From Bacteroidales bacterium (GTDB lineage: Bacteria > Bacteroidota > Bacteroidia > Bacteroidales > UBA932): a stretch of DNA of 40,301 nt. The position numbers and the translations under genes are program-made. This document shows positions 7,943 to 16,332 of the stretch, piece by piece (within the stretch, counting starts at the first letter, position 1; the number at the start of each line of letters is the position of its first letter). Where the stretch lies: the NCBI GenBank assembly GCA_017412645.1, contig JAFPWX010000008.1, positions 1-40,301 on the forward strand. The letters run 5' to 3'. A model generated the notes under the pieces. That model did no database searches. It had not been told where the DNA came from and saw only the letters and a list, made by a program, of their open reading frames with translations.

Positions 7943-9412
7943 ATGTTTTCATTCATAATCGCTATAGCGGCCCTGTTGCTGGGTTACTTGCTTTATGGCC
8001 GTTTTGTAGAGAGAGTATTCTGTCCTGATCCCTCACGCCAGACTCCGGCTGTAAGCAAGGCAGACGGCGTGGACTACGTCCCGATGCCGGCCTGGAAGGT
8101 GTACATGATACAGTTCCTGAACATTGCCGGAACGGGTCCCATCTTCGGAGCCATCATGGGGGCCAAATTCGGTCCGGCAAGCTATCTGTGGATAGTTTTC
8201 GGATGCATATTCGCAGGAGCGGTGCACGATTACTTCACCGGCATGCTCAGCATGAGGAACGGCGGCGCGGGATTGCCGGAACTGGTGAAGCGCTATCTTG
8301 GTAAAGGAACGAGCGTCGTGATGCTGGTCTTCAGCATGGTGCTGCTTATGCTTGTGGGTACGGTATTCGTTTACAGCCCAGCCCTGATTCTGGGAGATCT
8401 GGCGCCGATATCGTCCACCGCCCGCACCTCGATAATGATTTGGGTGGGGATAGTATTCGCATATTACATAATCGCTACCTTACTTCCGATAGACAAGATA
8501 ATCGGCCGTTTTTATCCGCTTTTCGCATTTGCGCTGCTTTTCATGGCAGCCGCTCTGTGTGTGTGCCTGTTCGTTAAATGGCCGGCCATTCCCGAAGTTT
8601 GGGGTGGCCTGGGGAACATGGGCGAGGCGAGCGGCCTTCTGAAAGGGCAACCGCTGTTCCCATGCCTGTTCATCACCATAGCCTGCGGTGCCATTTCCGG
8701 CTTCCACGCCACTCAAAGCCCGCTTATGGCGAGATGCCTTACAAATGAAAAGATGGGGCGTCCCATCTTCTATGGCGCTATGATTACCGAAGGCATAGTG
8801 GCTCTTGTCTGGGCGGCGGTGTCGTCGTATTTCTTCTATGCCGGCGGTGCGACTGAAGTCGGAAGCAACCTGTCCGCTGCGGCTCCTGCCGTCGTCACCA
8901 GGGTATCGCGCAGCTGGTTGGGTGTCTTCGGCGGCATCCTGGCGATTCTGGGAGTGGTGGCGGCCCCCATCACCAGCGGCGACACGGCTTTCCGCAGCGC
9001 CCGCCTCATCGTGGCCGACTTTCTCAAACTCCCGCAGAAGAAGCAGGTCAATCGCCTGATAATCGCGCTGCCTCTCTTCGCAGTCGCGGCTCTGCTGCTC
9101 TGGTACAATATCGCCGACGAGAATGGTTTCAATACCATCTGGCGCTACTTCGGCTGGGCCAACCAGACCCTGGCCTGCTTCGCCCTCTGGACCGCCACGG
9201 CTTGGCTTACGAAGAACCGTCCTGGTGCGTATTATCTCGTAACGATGCTCCCGGCGGCATTCATGACCGCGGTGTGCATAAGCTATATCTGCGTAGACAA
9301 GATAGGCTTCCATATGCCGGCAGCGTGGATCCCATACATAGCCTTGTCAGTTTTTGCAATCTCAGTATGCCTGTATTATCTGTTGTCGCGCAAGCTCCGA
9401 AAAGTTGAATAA
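7943..9412 (+). CDS. CstA-family carbon starvation carrier
   Basis: This 489-residue integral membrane protein has about 12 or more hydrophobic segments spread over its whole length. CstA landmarks are YVPMPAWKVYMIQFLNIAGTGPIFGAIMGAKFG in the first cytoplasmic/TM region, GAVHDYFTGMLSMRNGG, ISGFHATQSPLMARC, and ITSGDTAFRSARLIVADF. Members in enterobacteria take up pyruvate or peptides; E. coli CstA is about 700 residues, so this is the shorter form common in anaerobes. It sits between a secreted glycosidase and a DUF486 protein, with gaps of 3 and 1 bases, so the three are likely one transcript. The real substrate here is not known. Confidence 0.88.
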   Translation: MFSFIIAIAALLLGYLLYGRFVERVFCPDPSRQTPAVSKADGVDYVPMPAWKVYMIQFLNIAGTGPIFGAIMGAKFGPASYLWIVFGCIFAGAVHDYFTGMLSMRNGGAGLPELVKRYLGKGTSVVMLVFSMVLLMLVGTVFVYSPALILGDLAPISSTARTSIMIWVGIVFAYYIIATLLPIDKIIGRFYPLFAFALLFMAAALCVCLFVKWPAIPEVWGGLGNMGEASGLLKGQPLFPCLFITIACGAISGFHATQSPLMARCLTNEKMGRPIFYGAMITEGIVALVWAAVSSYFFYAGGATEVGSNLSAAAPAVVTRVSRSWLGVFGGILAILGVVAAPITSGDTAFRSARLIVADFLKLPQKKQVNRLIIALPLFAVAALLLWYNIADENGFNTIWRYFGWANQTLACFALWTATAWLTKNRPGAYYLVTMLPAAFMTAVCISYICVDKIGFHMPAAWIPYIALSVFAISVCLYYLLSRKLRKVE

Positions 9413-9413
9413 G

Positions 9414-9782
9414 ATGAACGGAATCTGGACTATAGTGATGCTGGTCTTTTCCAACATCTTCATGACCTTCGCCTGGTACGGGCACCTTAAACTCAGTGAA
9501 ATGAAAATCTCCACGGGATGGCCGCTCATCCTGGTCATCCTGTTCTCGTGGGGTATTGCGTTTTTTGAATATTGCCTTACCGTCCCGGCGAACCGAATCG
9601 GTTTCGCAGGCAACGGCGGACCATTCAACCTGCTTCAGCTCAAGGTTATACAGGAAGTGATCTCACTAACGGTGTTCACGGTCATAGTGATGTTTCTCTT
9701 CAAGGGTCAGACCATACAGTGGAACCACCTTGCAGCCTTTGTCTGCCTGGTGCTCGCAGTTTTCTTCGTATTTCTTAAATAG
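9414..9782 (+). CDS. DUF486 (DMT-like) small membrane protein
   Basis: This 122-residue protein has four predicted membrane helices (about 5-22, 33-50, 75-95 and 102-121) and the DUF486 landmarks FMTFAWYGHLK, FSWGIAFFEYCLTVPANRIG and a C-terminal hydrophobic stretch. DUF486 proteins resemble half-size drug/metabolite transporters; no function is established. The ATG at 9414 follows the cstA stop after one base; the open frame continues upstream to 9354 inside cstA, but those codons are not family-like. The 3' end overlaps that of the convergent rsmD by 8 bases. Confidence 0.85.
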   Translation: MNGIWTIVMLVFSNIFMTFAWYGHLKLSEMKISTGWPLILVILFSWGIAFFEYCLTVPANRIGFAGNGGPFNLLQLKVIQEVISLTVFTVIVMFLFKGQTIQWNHLAAFVCLVLAVFFVFLK

Positions 9783-10341
9783 CCGGACTCTCGAAGAACG
9801 AGAAGTGCACGCGGCCGTAGACCTTTTCCTTGACGAAGAGGGGATGGCCGGTGAAGGAATGTTCGCTGCCGTGCTCGAGGATGAAGTAACGCTCCGGATG
9901 CAGCAGACCGCCGGAGGGGGCTCCGTCCGGAATCAAACCGAATACTTTGTCTGGCAGGGTCTCAAGCCCTTCCAGAGCGTAGGGCGGGTCGGCGAAGATG
10001 ATATCGAAGCGCTCGTGGCAGATGGGCAGGAAATCAAAGACGTTCTGATGTACCGCCACCACGGCGTCCAGCCCCAGACGTGCCGCTTCGCGACGGATGA
10101 ACAGAGCATTGTCGCGCGACATTTCCACGCAATACACGCGCGCCGCGCCACGGGATGCGAATTCGTAGGATATGGCGCCTGTGCCGCCGAAAAGATCGAG
10201 CACTTTCAGGTCGGCGAAATCGTATTCGTTATCGAGGATATTGAAAAGGGCTTCCTTGGCAAAATCAGTGGTGGGCCGTGCGGAATAACGCGGCGGCAGA
10301 TCGATTACCCGGCCTTTCAAAGAGCCCCCGATAATACGCAT
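9775..10341 (-). CDS. rsmD: 16S rRNA (guanine(966)-N2)-methyltransferase
   Basis: This 188-residue SAM-dependent methyltransferase modifies G966 (E. coli numbering) of 16S rRNA in the small subunit. It starts with the family signature MRIIGGSLKGR, followed by RPTTDFAKEALFNIL, the SAM-binding loop LDLFGGTGAISYE (residues 48-60) and the catalytic motif DPPY (118-121). Length is normal. It is the last gene of a leftward operon, 2 bases after a DUF3822-like gene, an arrangement I recall from other Bacteroidota. Confidence 0.93.
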   Translation of the reverse strand: MRIIGGSLKGRVIDLPPRYSARPTTDFAKEALFNILDNEYDFADLKVLDLFGGTGAISYEFASRGAARVYCVEMSRDNALFIRREAARLGLDAVVAVHQNVFDFLPICHERFDIIFADPPYALEGLETLPDKVFGLIPDGAPSGGLLHPERYFILEHGSEHSFTGHPLFVKEKVYGRVHFSFFESPAI

Positions 10342-10343
10342 GG

Positions 10344-10826
10344 CTAAAGGATTTCTACCCCTTTGAAGTAACGGTAGAGGCTCATTTCTTCCTCCGCACC
10401 GATGGGATGACGGAAATAAATCGTGGAGACTTCGGGATTCAGCTGCAGGGAGCGCATAGCAAGGAAGACGTAGTACTCCGCAGTGGTGAAGTCGGGAGCC
10501 TCGTAGGTGTTGGCAAGAAGGAGAGTGCCTCCCTGAGCTATGCCGAGGAACAGCCGGCCCTCCTTCCAGGAAGCGAGTATGCGGTTGTATTCCCTGATGC
10601 CAGGGAGATCCCGAAGCACATACCAGAGTTCCGGCAAAGCCGTGCTTTCCTGAGACGGGCAGGCATAAACAAGAACGGCATCATACGCAGGCACTTCCGC
10701 CCACTTTACGGAGTCGGCATCATCCAAAAGCGCGACTTCTCCGAGGGATTGCCCCGGAGAAGCCGGATTAAAGAAATGCGCCGGCACAAGAGTGCACTTG
10801 GGCGTAAGTAAGGATACTTCGTTCAC
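10344..10826 (-). CDS. Short DUF3822-like protein
   Basis: This is a 160-residue protein without signal peptide or membrane segment. The sequence AEYYVFLAMRSLQLNPEVSTIYF near residues 115-140 and its place directly before rsmD fit DUF3822, a Bacteroidota family of unknown function that usually is about 240-270 residues. Here it would be a shortened version, missing much of the N- or C-terminal half. It uses a GTG start at 10826 that overlaps the TAG stop of the upstream gene by one base (TAGTG), so translational coupling is likely. Family assignment is moderate because of the length and divergence. Confidence 0.7.
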   Translation of the reverse strand: MNEVSLLTPKCTLVPAHFFNPASPGQSLGEVALLDDADSVKWAEVPAYDAVLVYACPSQESTALPELWYVLRDLPGIREYNRILASWKEGRLFLGIAQGGTLLLANTYEAPDFTTAEYYVFLAMRSLQLNPEVSTIYFRHPIGAEEEMSLYRYFKGVEIL

Positions 10827-11518
10827 TATTCCCAGTTACCCGCGTTGTTGTTAGGAGCGGTTACGGAGCCGACCTGAAGACCTTCGTAACGGTTCTTCGC
10901 GCGCTGGTCGGCGTCCAGGTTAATACGCAGCTGGTTGTCAAGTCCCTTGAGAAGAAGCTTGTAGGGCATGCGTGCCTCGAAAAGAGGAACGGGAACGCCG
11001 GAAACGGTCTTTACAATAGCCTCCATCTGGACAGGTTCGCCACCGGAGAACGGAATGTACTTCAGAGAGTCGAGCACGAGCTCCGGACGGTCCGAGAAAA
11101 TGGTGTCGCGAACGGGGACTTTGCTCTCGATTGCGAAAACGAGGTTCTTGTCTCCTTTCTGGTAGAGGTCGTAGAGCTGGGTAGGGGTGATCTTGCGGTT
11201 TTTGCGTTTGATGGCCTGGGTGTGTGCCACGGCTACCGAGTCGTCCTGGGAACCGATCTGAAGCACCACGGACATGTTGCCGGTGTTGTAGAAATTGATG
11301 AGGGAGTCTACGGTGCTGGTGAACTTACCGTTGACGGTCTTGTATGCGACCTGAAGGGTGCGGATGTCCTTGAGGCGCTGCACGGCGATGCTTTCCCGGT
11401 ATGCCTTCTGCTTGTTGAAAGCTACAGGCTTATTGATGCTCTTGACGATGAGTGTGGCAAGGACAACAATCGCGATGCCAAGAACTACCTCGAGAATGAT
11501 CTGTACTGATTTCTTCAT
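10826..11518 (-). CDS. Conserved single-pass membrane protein, unknown function
   Basis: This 230-residue protein has one N-terminal membrane helix (residues 7-27, IILEVVLGIAIVVLATLIVKS) and no cleavage site, so the bulk is probably periplasmic. The rest is soluble, with RLKDIRTLQVAYKTVNGKF close to the helix; that part resembles the start of pilin-like or pseudopilin proteins, with a long helix running out of the membrane. I do not recognise a named family. It is the first gene of the operon with the DUF3822-like gene and rsmD, and has its own good promoter at 11555-11585. Confidence 0.8.
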   Translation of the reverse strand: MKKSVQIILEVVLGIAIVVLATLIVKSINKPVAFNKQKAYRESIAVQRLKDIRTLQVAYKTVNGKFTSTVDSLINFYNTGNMSVVLQIGSQDDSVAVAHTQAIKRKNRKITPTQLYDLYQKGDKNLVFAIESKVPVRDTIFSDRPELVLDSLKYIPFSGGEPVQMEAIVKTVSGVPVPLFEARMPYKLLLKGLDNQLRINLDADQRAKNRYEGLQVGSVTAPNNNAGNWE

Positions 11519-11554
11519 ATCTGTTTATTGCTTTTGATTTCTGTCAAATCCCCA

Positions 11555-11585
11555 CAAAGTTAGGAAAATCATTCATTAAAAGCAA
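11555..11585 (-). promoter_or_regulatory. Promoter of the rsmD operon
   Basis: On the minus strand, TTG (complement of 11583-11585) and TAACTTTG (complement of 11555-11562) are 20 bases apart, matching the -33/-7 layout of Bacteroidota promoters. The -7 box ends 36 bases before the ATG at 11518, leaving a leader of about 30 bases. Confidence 0.65.
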
Positions 11586-11594
11586 TATTATTGT

Positions 11595-11602
11595 TAATTT
11601 TG
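11595..11602 (+). promoter_or_regulatory. -7 box upstream of the DHH phosphoesterase
   Basis: TAATTTTG is a perfect TAnnTTTG match ending 14 bases before the ATG at 11617. It should drive the tightly packed run through mazG. Confidence 0.6.
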
Positions 11603-11616
11603 CGTGGCATTTCTAT

Positions 11617-12660
11617 ATGGAAGCACTATCGTCAGAACAAATTGAAGCCTTTACCGCGGCAGTGGCGGCCAGCCGCCGTGTGACAGTAGTTGTGCACACC
11701 CATCCAGACGGTGACGCACTGGGTTCCGCAGTGGCTCTCCGCCGCTATCTTCTTTCCAAAGGAAAGACGGTGGCGGCCATCTATCCCGATACCTTTCCCG
11801 ACACCCTTTCCTTCTTGGCGGAAGGAGAGAGCCTGATAGATGCTGAAAAGAATCCGGCTGAGGCGGCAGAGGCTCTGAACAGCTGCGATACCCTCTTTGT
11901 GCTGGACATGAACGCGTTCCGCAGGGCAGAGGGCCTGGCGCCGCTTCTGAGGAACTGCCCGGCAAAGCGGAAAGTCCTCATCGACCACCACCTCAATCCC
12001 GCCGTAGAAGAGTTCGACACCGTTTTCTCCGAAACGGAAGTTTCTTCTGCCTGTGAACTACTGTTCTGGCTTCTCTTTGGAGCCGAGGGCGACGCACGCA
12101 GGATTCCCGCCAAATCGAACTACGCTCTCATGACGGGCATGACCACTGATACGAACAATTTTGCCAATTCGGTGTATCCGTCAACCTTGGAGATGGCCAG
12201 TATTCTTCTGGCTGCGGGGGTAGACCGCGACGAAATCGTTTCCAGGCTTTATCAGAGCTACAGCGAAACCCGTATCCGCGCCTTCGCCGCCCTGCTCGGG
12301 CAGCGGATGGACATCCTGCCGGGAGGAGTGGCCAGCATAGTGGTGGACGAGGCCTTCCAGAAGGATTATCCTCTTCAGGAGGGAGAAACCGAAGGTCTTG
12401 TGAATATTCCTCTTGGAATAGGGGAGGTATGCATGAGCATCTTCTCCCGCTGGAGCGGCGATCATTTCCGTGTGAGCATACGCAGCAAGCGCGGAATGAG
12501 CGCAAACTGTCTCGCAGCGGAATACTTCCACGGGGGAGGCCACGAGCTTGCTGCAGGGGGCAAGATTTTCATTCCGGCCGACATCCCGGACCAGGCTTCC
12601 GCAGCCGCCCATATCGCCTCCTGCGTGGCACAATTCCTGCAAACAGAGAACCACCGATGA
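11617..12660 (+). CDS. DHH-family phosphoesterase, NrnA-like oligoribonuclease/pAp phosphatase
   Basis: This 347-residue cytoplasmic enzyme has the DHH/DHHA1 architecture. Metal-binding motifs are HTHPDGDALGS (residues 27-37), FVLDMN, and the namesake DHH at 123-125; the C-terminal substrate domain carries GGGHELAAGG. NrnA-type members degrade short oligoribonucleotides, linear dinucleotides and 3'-phosphoadenosine 5'-phosphate. Length fits NrnA (about 315-350) rather than RecJ or GdpP. Its TGA stop overlaps the ATG of the FKBP lipoprotein (ATGA), so the two are coupled. Specific substrate preference is inferred. Confidence 0.9.
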   Translation: MEALSSEQIEAFTAAVAASRRVTVVVHTHPDGDALGSAVALRRYLLSKGKTVAAIYPDTFPDTLSFLAEGESLIDAEKNPAEAAEALNSCDTLFVLDMNAFRRAEGLAPLLRNCPAKRKVLIDHHLNPAVEEFDTVFSETEVSSACELLFWLLFGAEGDARRIPAKSNYALMTGMTTDTNNFANSVYPSTLEMASILLAAGVDRDEIVSRLYQSYSETRIRAFAALLGQRMDILPGGVASIVVDEAFQKDYPLQEGETEGLVNIPLGIGEVCMSIFSRWSGDHFRVSIRSKRGMSANCLAAEYFHGGGHELAAGGKIFIPADIPDQASAAAHIASCVAQFLQTENHR

Positions 12661-13691
12661 AAAAGATAATTCCCATATTCCTTTCGGCCGCGATGCTGCT
12701 GTCTTCCTGCGCCAAAAATGTTTCGGTAGAAACCAGGGCGCTTGAGGCGCAGGCTCTTGCGTCCTATATGGAAAAGTATTATTCCGGAGCATACGAGAAG
12801 ACCACGATGGGTGCCTATGTGTTCACTGCCGATGAAATCCCTGGAACGGGAGCCCAGTTCGGCGACCAGGCATACATTCGCGTGGATTATACGACAGAAG
12901 ACCGTGCTGGCCATCTGGTCATGAGCACCCTTGCGGAAGTCAACAGGAAAAACCACCTGTTCAACTCCAGATACTATTACGGCCCGCAGGTGATGTACTG
13001 CGCGGAGAACAGTCTCAAGGCCGGAGTGGAGGAGCTCATCATGGGCAACGGCACCACGCTCGGCCCCATGAGGGTCGGCGGCACCCGCAAGGCCCTCATT
13101 CCCGGCTGGCTCATGACGGTGAACCGTCACGGATCCGAAGCGGAATACATCAAAAACGTGAGCGGTACGGAAGCAGTTTACACAGTCACCCTTGTCGATG
13201 CCTTCACGGACGAGGAAAAATGGGAAAAAGACTCGCTTGCCCGCTTCATAGCCGCCAATTATCCCGGCGCAGTGGAGGATACCGAAATAGGCGGAGGCTG
13301 GTACTATGTGGTCACCATGGCGGCAGAGGGAACCGGCCTGCTTGCGGCCGACAGCACCGTCTACTGCAATTACACCCTCCGGGACCTTGCAGGCCGCGTC
13401 ATCGACACGAATGTGGAAAAGGTGGCCAGGGACAACGGCTTCTATTCTTCGTCGTCCAAATATGTCCCCGCCCTCATTAACTGGAACTCCGACTATCGCA
13501 AGATAACCATGACCACCAGCGAAACGGACGTGGTGGACGGATTCGCCAACGCATTCCTGCATATGCATCAGTACGAGGCGGGTACGGCAATCTTCTGGTC
13601 GGGCCTGGGATATTCCTCAACTGGCAGCGGCAGCCTCGTTCCGGCATACAGCCCGCTCTGCTTTGACATCGAACTCACGAAGAAGCCCTGA
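12657..13691 (+). CDS. Lipoprotein with two FKBP-like domains
   Basis: This is a 344-residue protein with a lipoprotein signal peptide (lipobox LSSC, Cys18). Two related domains follow. The first, about 65-182, has AYIRVDYTTEDRAGHLV and ends AVYTVTLVDAF. The second, about 226-342, has VYCNYTLRDLAGRVIDTN and ends with GYSSTGSGSLVPAYSPLCFDIEL, the usual close of FKBP domains. FKBP domains are peptidyl-prolyl isomerases. The protein should sit at the periplasmic face of a membrane and act in folding, or may be a non-catalytic chaperone. The start at 12657 (ATGA overlap with the previous gene) is chosen because it gives a clean lipoprotein signal; the frame is open further upstream but inside the DHH gene. 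Confidence 0.85.
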   Translation: MKKIIPIFLSAAMLLSSCAKNVSVETRALEAQALASYMEKYYSGAYEKTTMGAYVFTADEIPGTGAQFGDQAYIRVDYTTEDRAGHLVMSTLAEVNRKNHLFNSRYYYGPQVMYCAENSLKAGVEELIMGNGTTLGPMRVGGTRKALIPGWLMTVNRHGSEAEYIKNVSGTEAVYTVTLVDAFTDEEKWEKDSLARFIAANYPGAVEDTEIGGGWYYVVTMAAEGTGLLAADSTVYCNYTLRDLAGRVIDTNVEKVARDNGFYSSSSKYVPALINWNSDYRKITMTTSETDVVDGFANAFLHMHQYEAGTAIFWSGLGYSSTGSGSLVPAYSPLCFDIELTKKP

Positions 13692-13693
13692 CA

Positions 13694-15094
13694 ATGCCGG
13701 AGAACGCCGCGGGTGCCCCGCTTGAACTCGAAACCAAGAGCGTAGGAACTCTTTTGAGGCAGTATGCCATTCCCGGCATCATAGCCATGACCGCCACCAG
13801 TCTCTACAACATGGTGGACAGCATCTTTATCGGCCATCTCCCGGAAACCGGTTCTTATGCCCTCACCGCACTTGGAATCTGCAATCCCATAATGAATCTG
13901 GGCATAGCCCTGGGAACACTGGTGGGAGTGGGTTCATCCACCATAATGTCGGTGATGCTGGGCCAGCACAACTACCGCAGCGCGCAGAAGGTACTCGGCA
14001 ATATGGTGACCATGAACATGGTGCTGGGCCTGCTTTTCTCCGTGCTGGTGCTCGCGTTCGAGGAACCGGTCCTGCGCTTCTTCGGAGCCACCGACGTCAC
14101 GCTTCCTTTCGCTAAACAGTACCTCACGGTGCTGATGATAGGAAATGTCATAGCCCACATGTATCATGGTCTGAACAACCTCATAAGGGCATGCGGCAAT
14201 CCCAGACTAGCGATGGGGCTCACGCTTTTTACCGTGATCAGCAACACGGTACTCGACCCCATATTCATCTACGCTCTCCACATGGGTGTGCAGGGAGCGG
14301 CTATCGCCACAGTGCTCTGCCAGCTGTTTGCCCTCATCTATGCATTCATCTATTTCTTCCGCGGAACCACGGTTGTGCATTTCGGAAAGCATGTGTTTGA
14401 ATTCCACTGGAAGATGGCCAAGAGCACCCTTTCCATCGGAATGGGACCTTTCCTGATGAACAGTGCGGCGTGTCTGGTGAACCTTTTCATCAACCAGCAG
14501 CTGCTGCGCTTCGGGGGCGACCTGGCCATAGGAGCATACAGCATTGTGAGCCGCTTCAGTTTCCTGTTCCTCATGATAGTTATGGGATTCAATCAGGGGA
14601 TGCAGCCTATTGCCGGATACAACTATGGCGCCCGCAAATACGGCAGGGTGCGTAAGACCTACCTTCTCACTGCCGGATGGGCGACGCTCGTGTGCGTGTT
14701 GGGTTTCATCATCTCGGAACTTTTCCCGAAGGCTGCGGTAGAAATCTTCACCAACGACCCGTCTATGATAGGCTTGAGCGCCCACGGACTCCGGATTATC
14801 AATCTGGCATTCCTGCTGGTCGGCATGCAGATGGTCTCGACCAACTTCTTCCAGTGCCTGGGCATGGTGCGCAAGAGCATCTTCCTTTCGCTTATCCGCC
14901 AGCTGCTGTTCCTTATTCCCCTCGTTTATCTGCTCCCGCGCTGGTGGGGGATTGCGGGCGTGTGGTACAGTTTCCCGCTTTCAGACCTGCTGTCGTTCAC
15001 AATCACTGGAATTATGATACTCTCGCTTATGCGTAAATTCAAGACCCTGGAAGACGGCGCCGATCCGGCCATACTCGGAGGATACAGAGGATGA
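13694..15094 (+). CDS. MATE-family efflux transporter
   Basis: This 466-residue membrane protein has about 12 hydrophobic segments in two homologous halves, as in the multidrug and toxin extrusion family. Landmarks are the opening LLRQYAIPGIIAMTATSLYNMVDSIFIGH, GVGSSTIMSVMLGQHN, GLNNLIRACGNPRLAM and, in the second half, MGFNQGMQPIAGYNYGARKYGRV. Such carriers exchange Na+ or H+ for cationic drugs or metabolites. Start codon lies 2 bases after the FKBP lipoprotein stop, and the stop overlaps the next gene by 4 bases. The substrate is unknown. Confidence 0.93.
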   Translation: MPENAAGAPLELETKSVGTLLRQYAIPGIIAMTATSLYNMVDSIFIGHLPETGSYALTALGICNPIMNLGIALGTLVGVGSSTIMSVMLGQHNYRSAQKVLGNMVTMNMVLGLLFSVLVLAFEEPVLRFFGATDVTLPFAKQYLTVLMIGNVIAHMYHGLNNLIRACGNPRLAMGLTLFTVISNTVLDPIFIYALHMGVQGAAIATVLCQLFALIYAFIYFFRGTTVVHFGKHVFEFHWKMAKSTLSIGMGPFLMNSAACLVNLFINQQLLRFGGDLAIGAYSIVSRFSFLFLMIVMGFNQGMQPIAGYNYGARKYGRVRKTYLLTAGWATLVCVLGFIISELFPKAAVEIFTNDPSMIGLSAHGLRIINLAFLLVGMQMVSTNFFQCLGMVRKSIFLSLIRQLLFLIPLVYLLPRWWGIAGVWYSFPLSDLLSFTITGIMILSLMRKFKTLEDGADPAILGGYRG

Positions 15095-16329
15095 GGACCT
15101 TTATTCTTTTTTCGACGCTGATTCTGCTCCTTGCCGGATGCTCCGGAAAAGGGCGTGCCCCATACCGAATAGAAGGTATCAACTCGGTGATTACCAATGA
15201 GATGAGCGCTGGGGCCGACAAGCTGGACAAGGATATGCGCATTTTCATGCAGCGCTGGTGGATAAAGGGCCTTTCGCTCAGCGTGATGAGGGGAGATTCG
15301 CTGCTCTATGCCAAAGGGTACGGCAAGGCCGACGAAGACGTGCCGATGAGTGCGGCCCATATCATGCGCATCGCATCTGTGAGCAAGCTAATCACCGCGG
15401 CAGGTATAATGAAGCTCCAGGAGCAGGGGAAACTCAAGCTCTCCGACAAGGTGTTCGGCCCGTCGGGCATACTCAACGAGGCCGTCTATACCGCCGCCAT
15501 CAAGGACAAGAACTATTTCAAGATAACTGTCGAAGACCTTCTGCGCCACGAGAGCGGCCTTTCCATACGCCGGGGCGACCCGATGTTCACCACCCGCGAC
15601 ATCATGTACATCCATCACCTCAAGGAAGCCCCCGACCACGAGACTCTCACGCGCCTGATGCTCTCACGTCCTCTGGGATACCAGCCGGGAAAATCACGCC
15701 AGTACAACAATTTCGGCTATATGCTGCTGGGGATGATAATCGAAAAGGTCACCGGGCAGGATTACGAAAAGTGGACAAATAAGGAAATTCTGGAGCCGTC
15801 GGGCTGCCTGGACATGCATCTGGCCAACACCTACTACAAGGACAAATATCCCAACGAGGTCCGTTATTATATGCAGGACAACGATCCCCTGGTACCGGAA
15901 TTCAACAATTCGGGCGACAGTGTGGTGCGCTGTTACGGCGGCAGCGACGTGCGCGCCCTGGGCGGAGCCGGAGCATGGGTGGCAAGCACCCCCGAACTGG
16001 CCCGTTTTGTAGCCTCGATAGATGGAAATCCCCGCGTAAAGGACATACTCTCGATAAAGAGCGTCCGCGCCATGACCCTGGATAATGGTGAACACAAATA
16101 CGGACTTGGCTGGAACGACACAGGCGACACCTGGATACGCACCGGTTCGCTGGCCGGCACCAATGCCATAGTGTACCGTTTCCCGGACGGGGAGTGCTGG
16201 ATACTGGTGAGCAACACCCACAACTGGAAGGGCCCGCGCTTCTCCACCAGGGTGAAGGAATTCACACGGCAATGCCACGACCGCTATTCGGCGGTCCTTC
16301 CCAAACAGGATTTGTTTGAACTGATCTAA
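15091..16329 (+). CDS. Serine hydrolase lipoprotein, class C beta-lactamase fold
   Basis: This 412-residue protein has a lipoprotein signal peptide (LLAGC, Cys17) and a penicillin-binding-protein-like serine hydrolase domain. The catalytic SxxK motif is SVSK at residues 96-99, and the second motif YNN (205-207) follows in RQYNNFGYMLLGMIIEKVTG. Late segments GGAGAWVASTPELARFV and KYGLGWNDTG with GSLAGTNA fit the family; the third motif may be HTG-like or absent. Members are esterases, D-aminopeptidases or peptidoglycan-modifying enzymes, and rarely true beta-lactamases. ATGA overlap with the MATE gene and 3 bases to mazG point to one transcript. Confidence 0.88.
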   Translation: MRTFILFSTLILLLAGCSGKGRAPYRIEGINSVITNEMSAGADKLDKDMRIFMQRWWIKGLSLSVMRGDSLLYAKGYGKADEDVPMSAAHIMRIASVSKLITAAGIMKLQEQGKLKLSDKVFGPSGILNEAVYTAAIKDKNYFKITVEDLLRHESGLSIRRGDPMFTTRDIMYIHHLKEAPDHETLTRLMLSRPLGYQPGKSRQYNNFGYMLLGMIIEKVTGQDYEKWTNKEILEPSGCLDMHLANTYYKDKYPNEVRYYMQDNDPLVPEFNNSGDSVVRCYGGSDVRALGGAGAWVASTPELARFVASIDGNPRVKDILSIKSVRAMTLDNGEHKYGLGWNDTGDTWIRTGSLAGTNAIVYRFPDGECWILVSNTHNWKGPRFSTRVKEFTRQCHDRYSAVLPKQDLFELI

Positions 16330-16332
16330 GCC

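Noticed and set aside
15091-16329. Reading the serine hydrolase as a true beta-lactamase resistance gene
   Set aside because: SxxK and YxN motifs are shared by many esterases and peptidases of this fold. Nothing here is specific to beta-lactam resistance.
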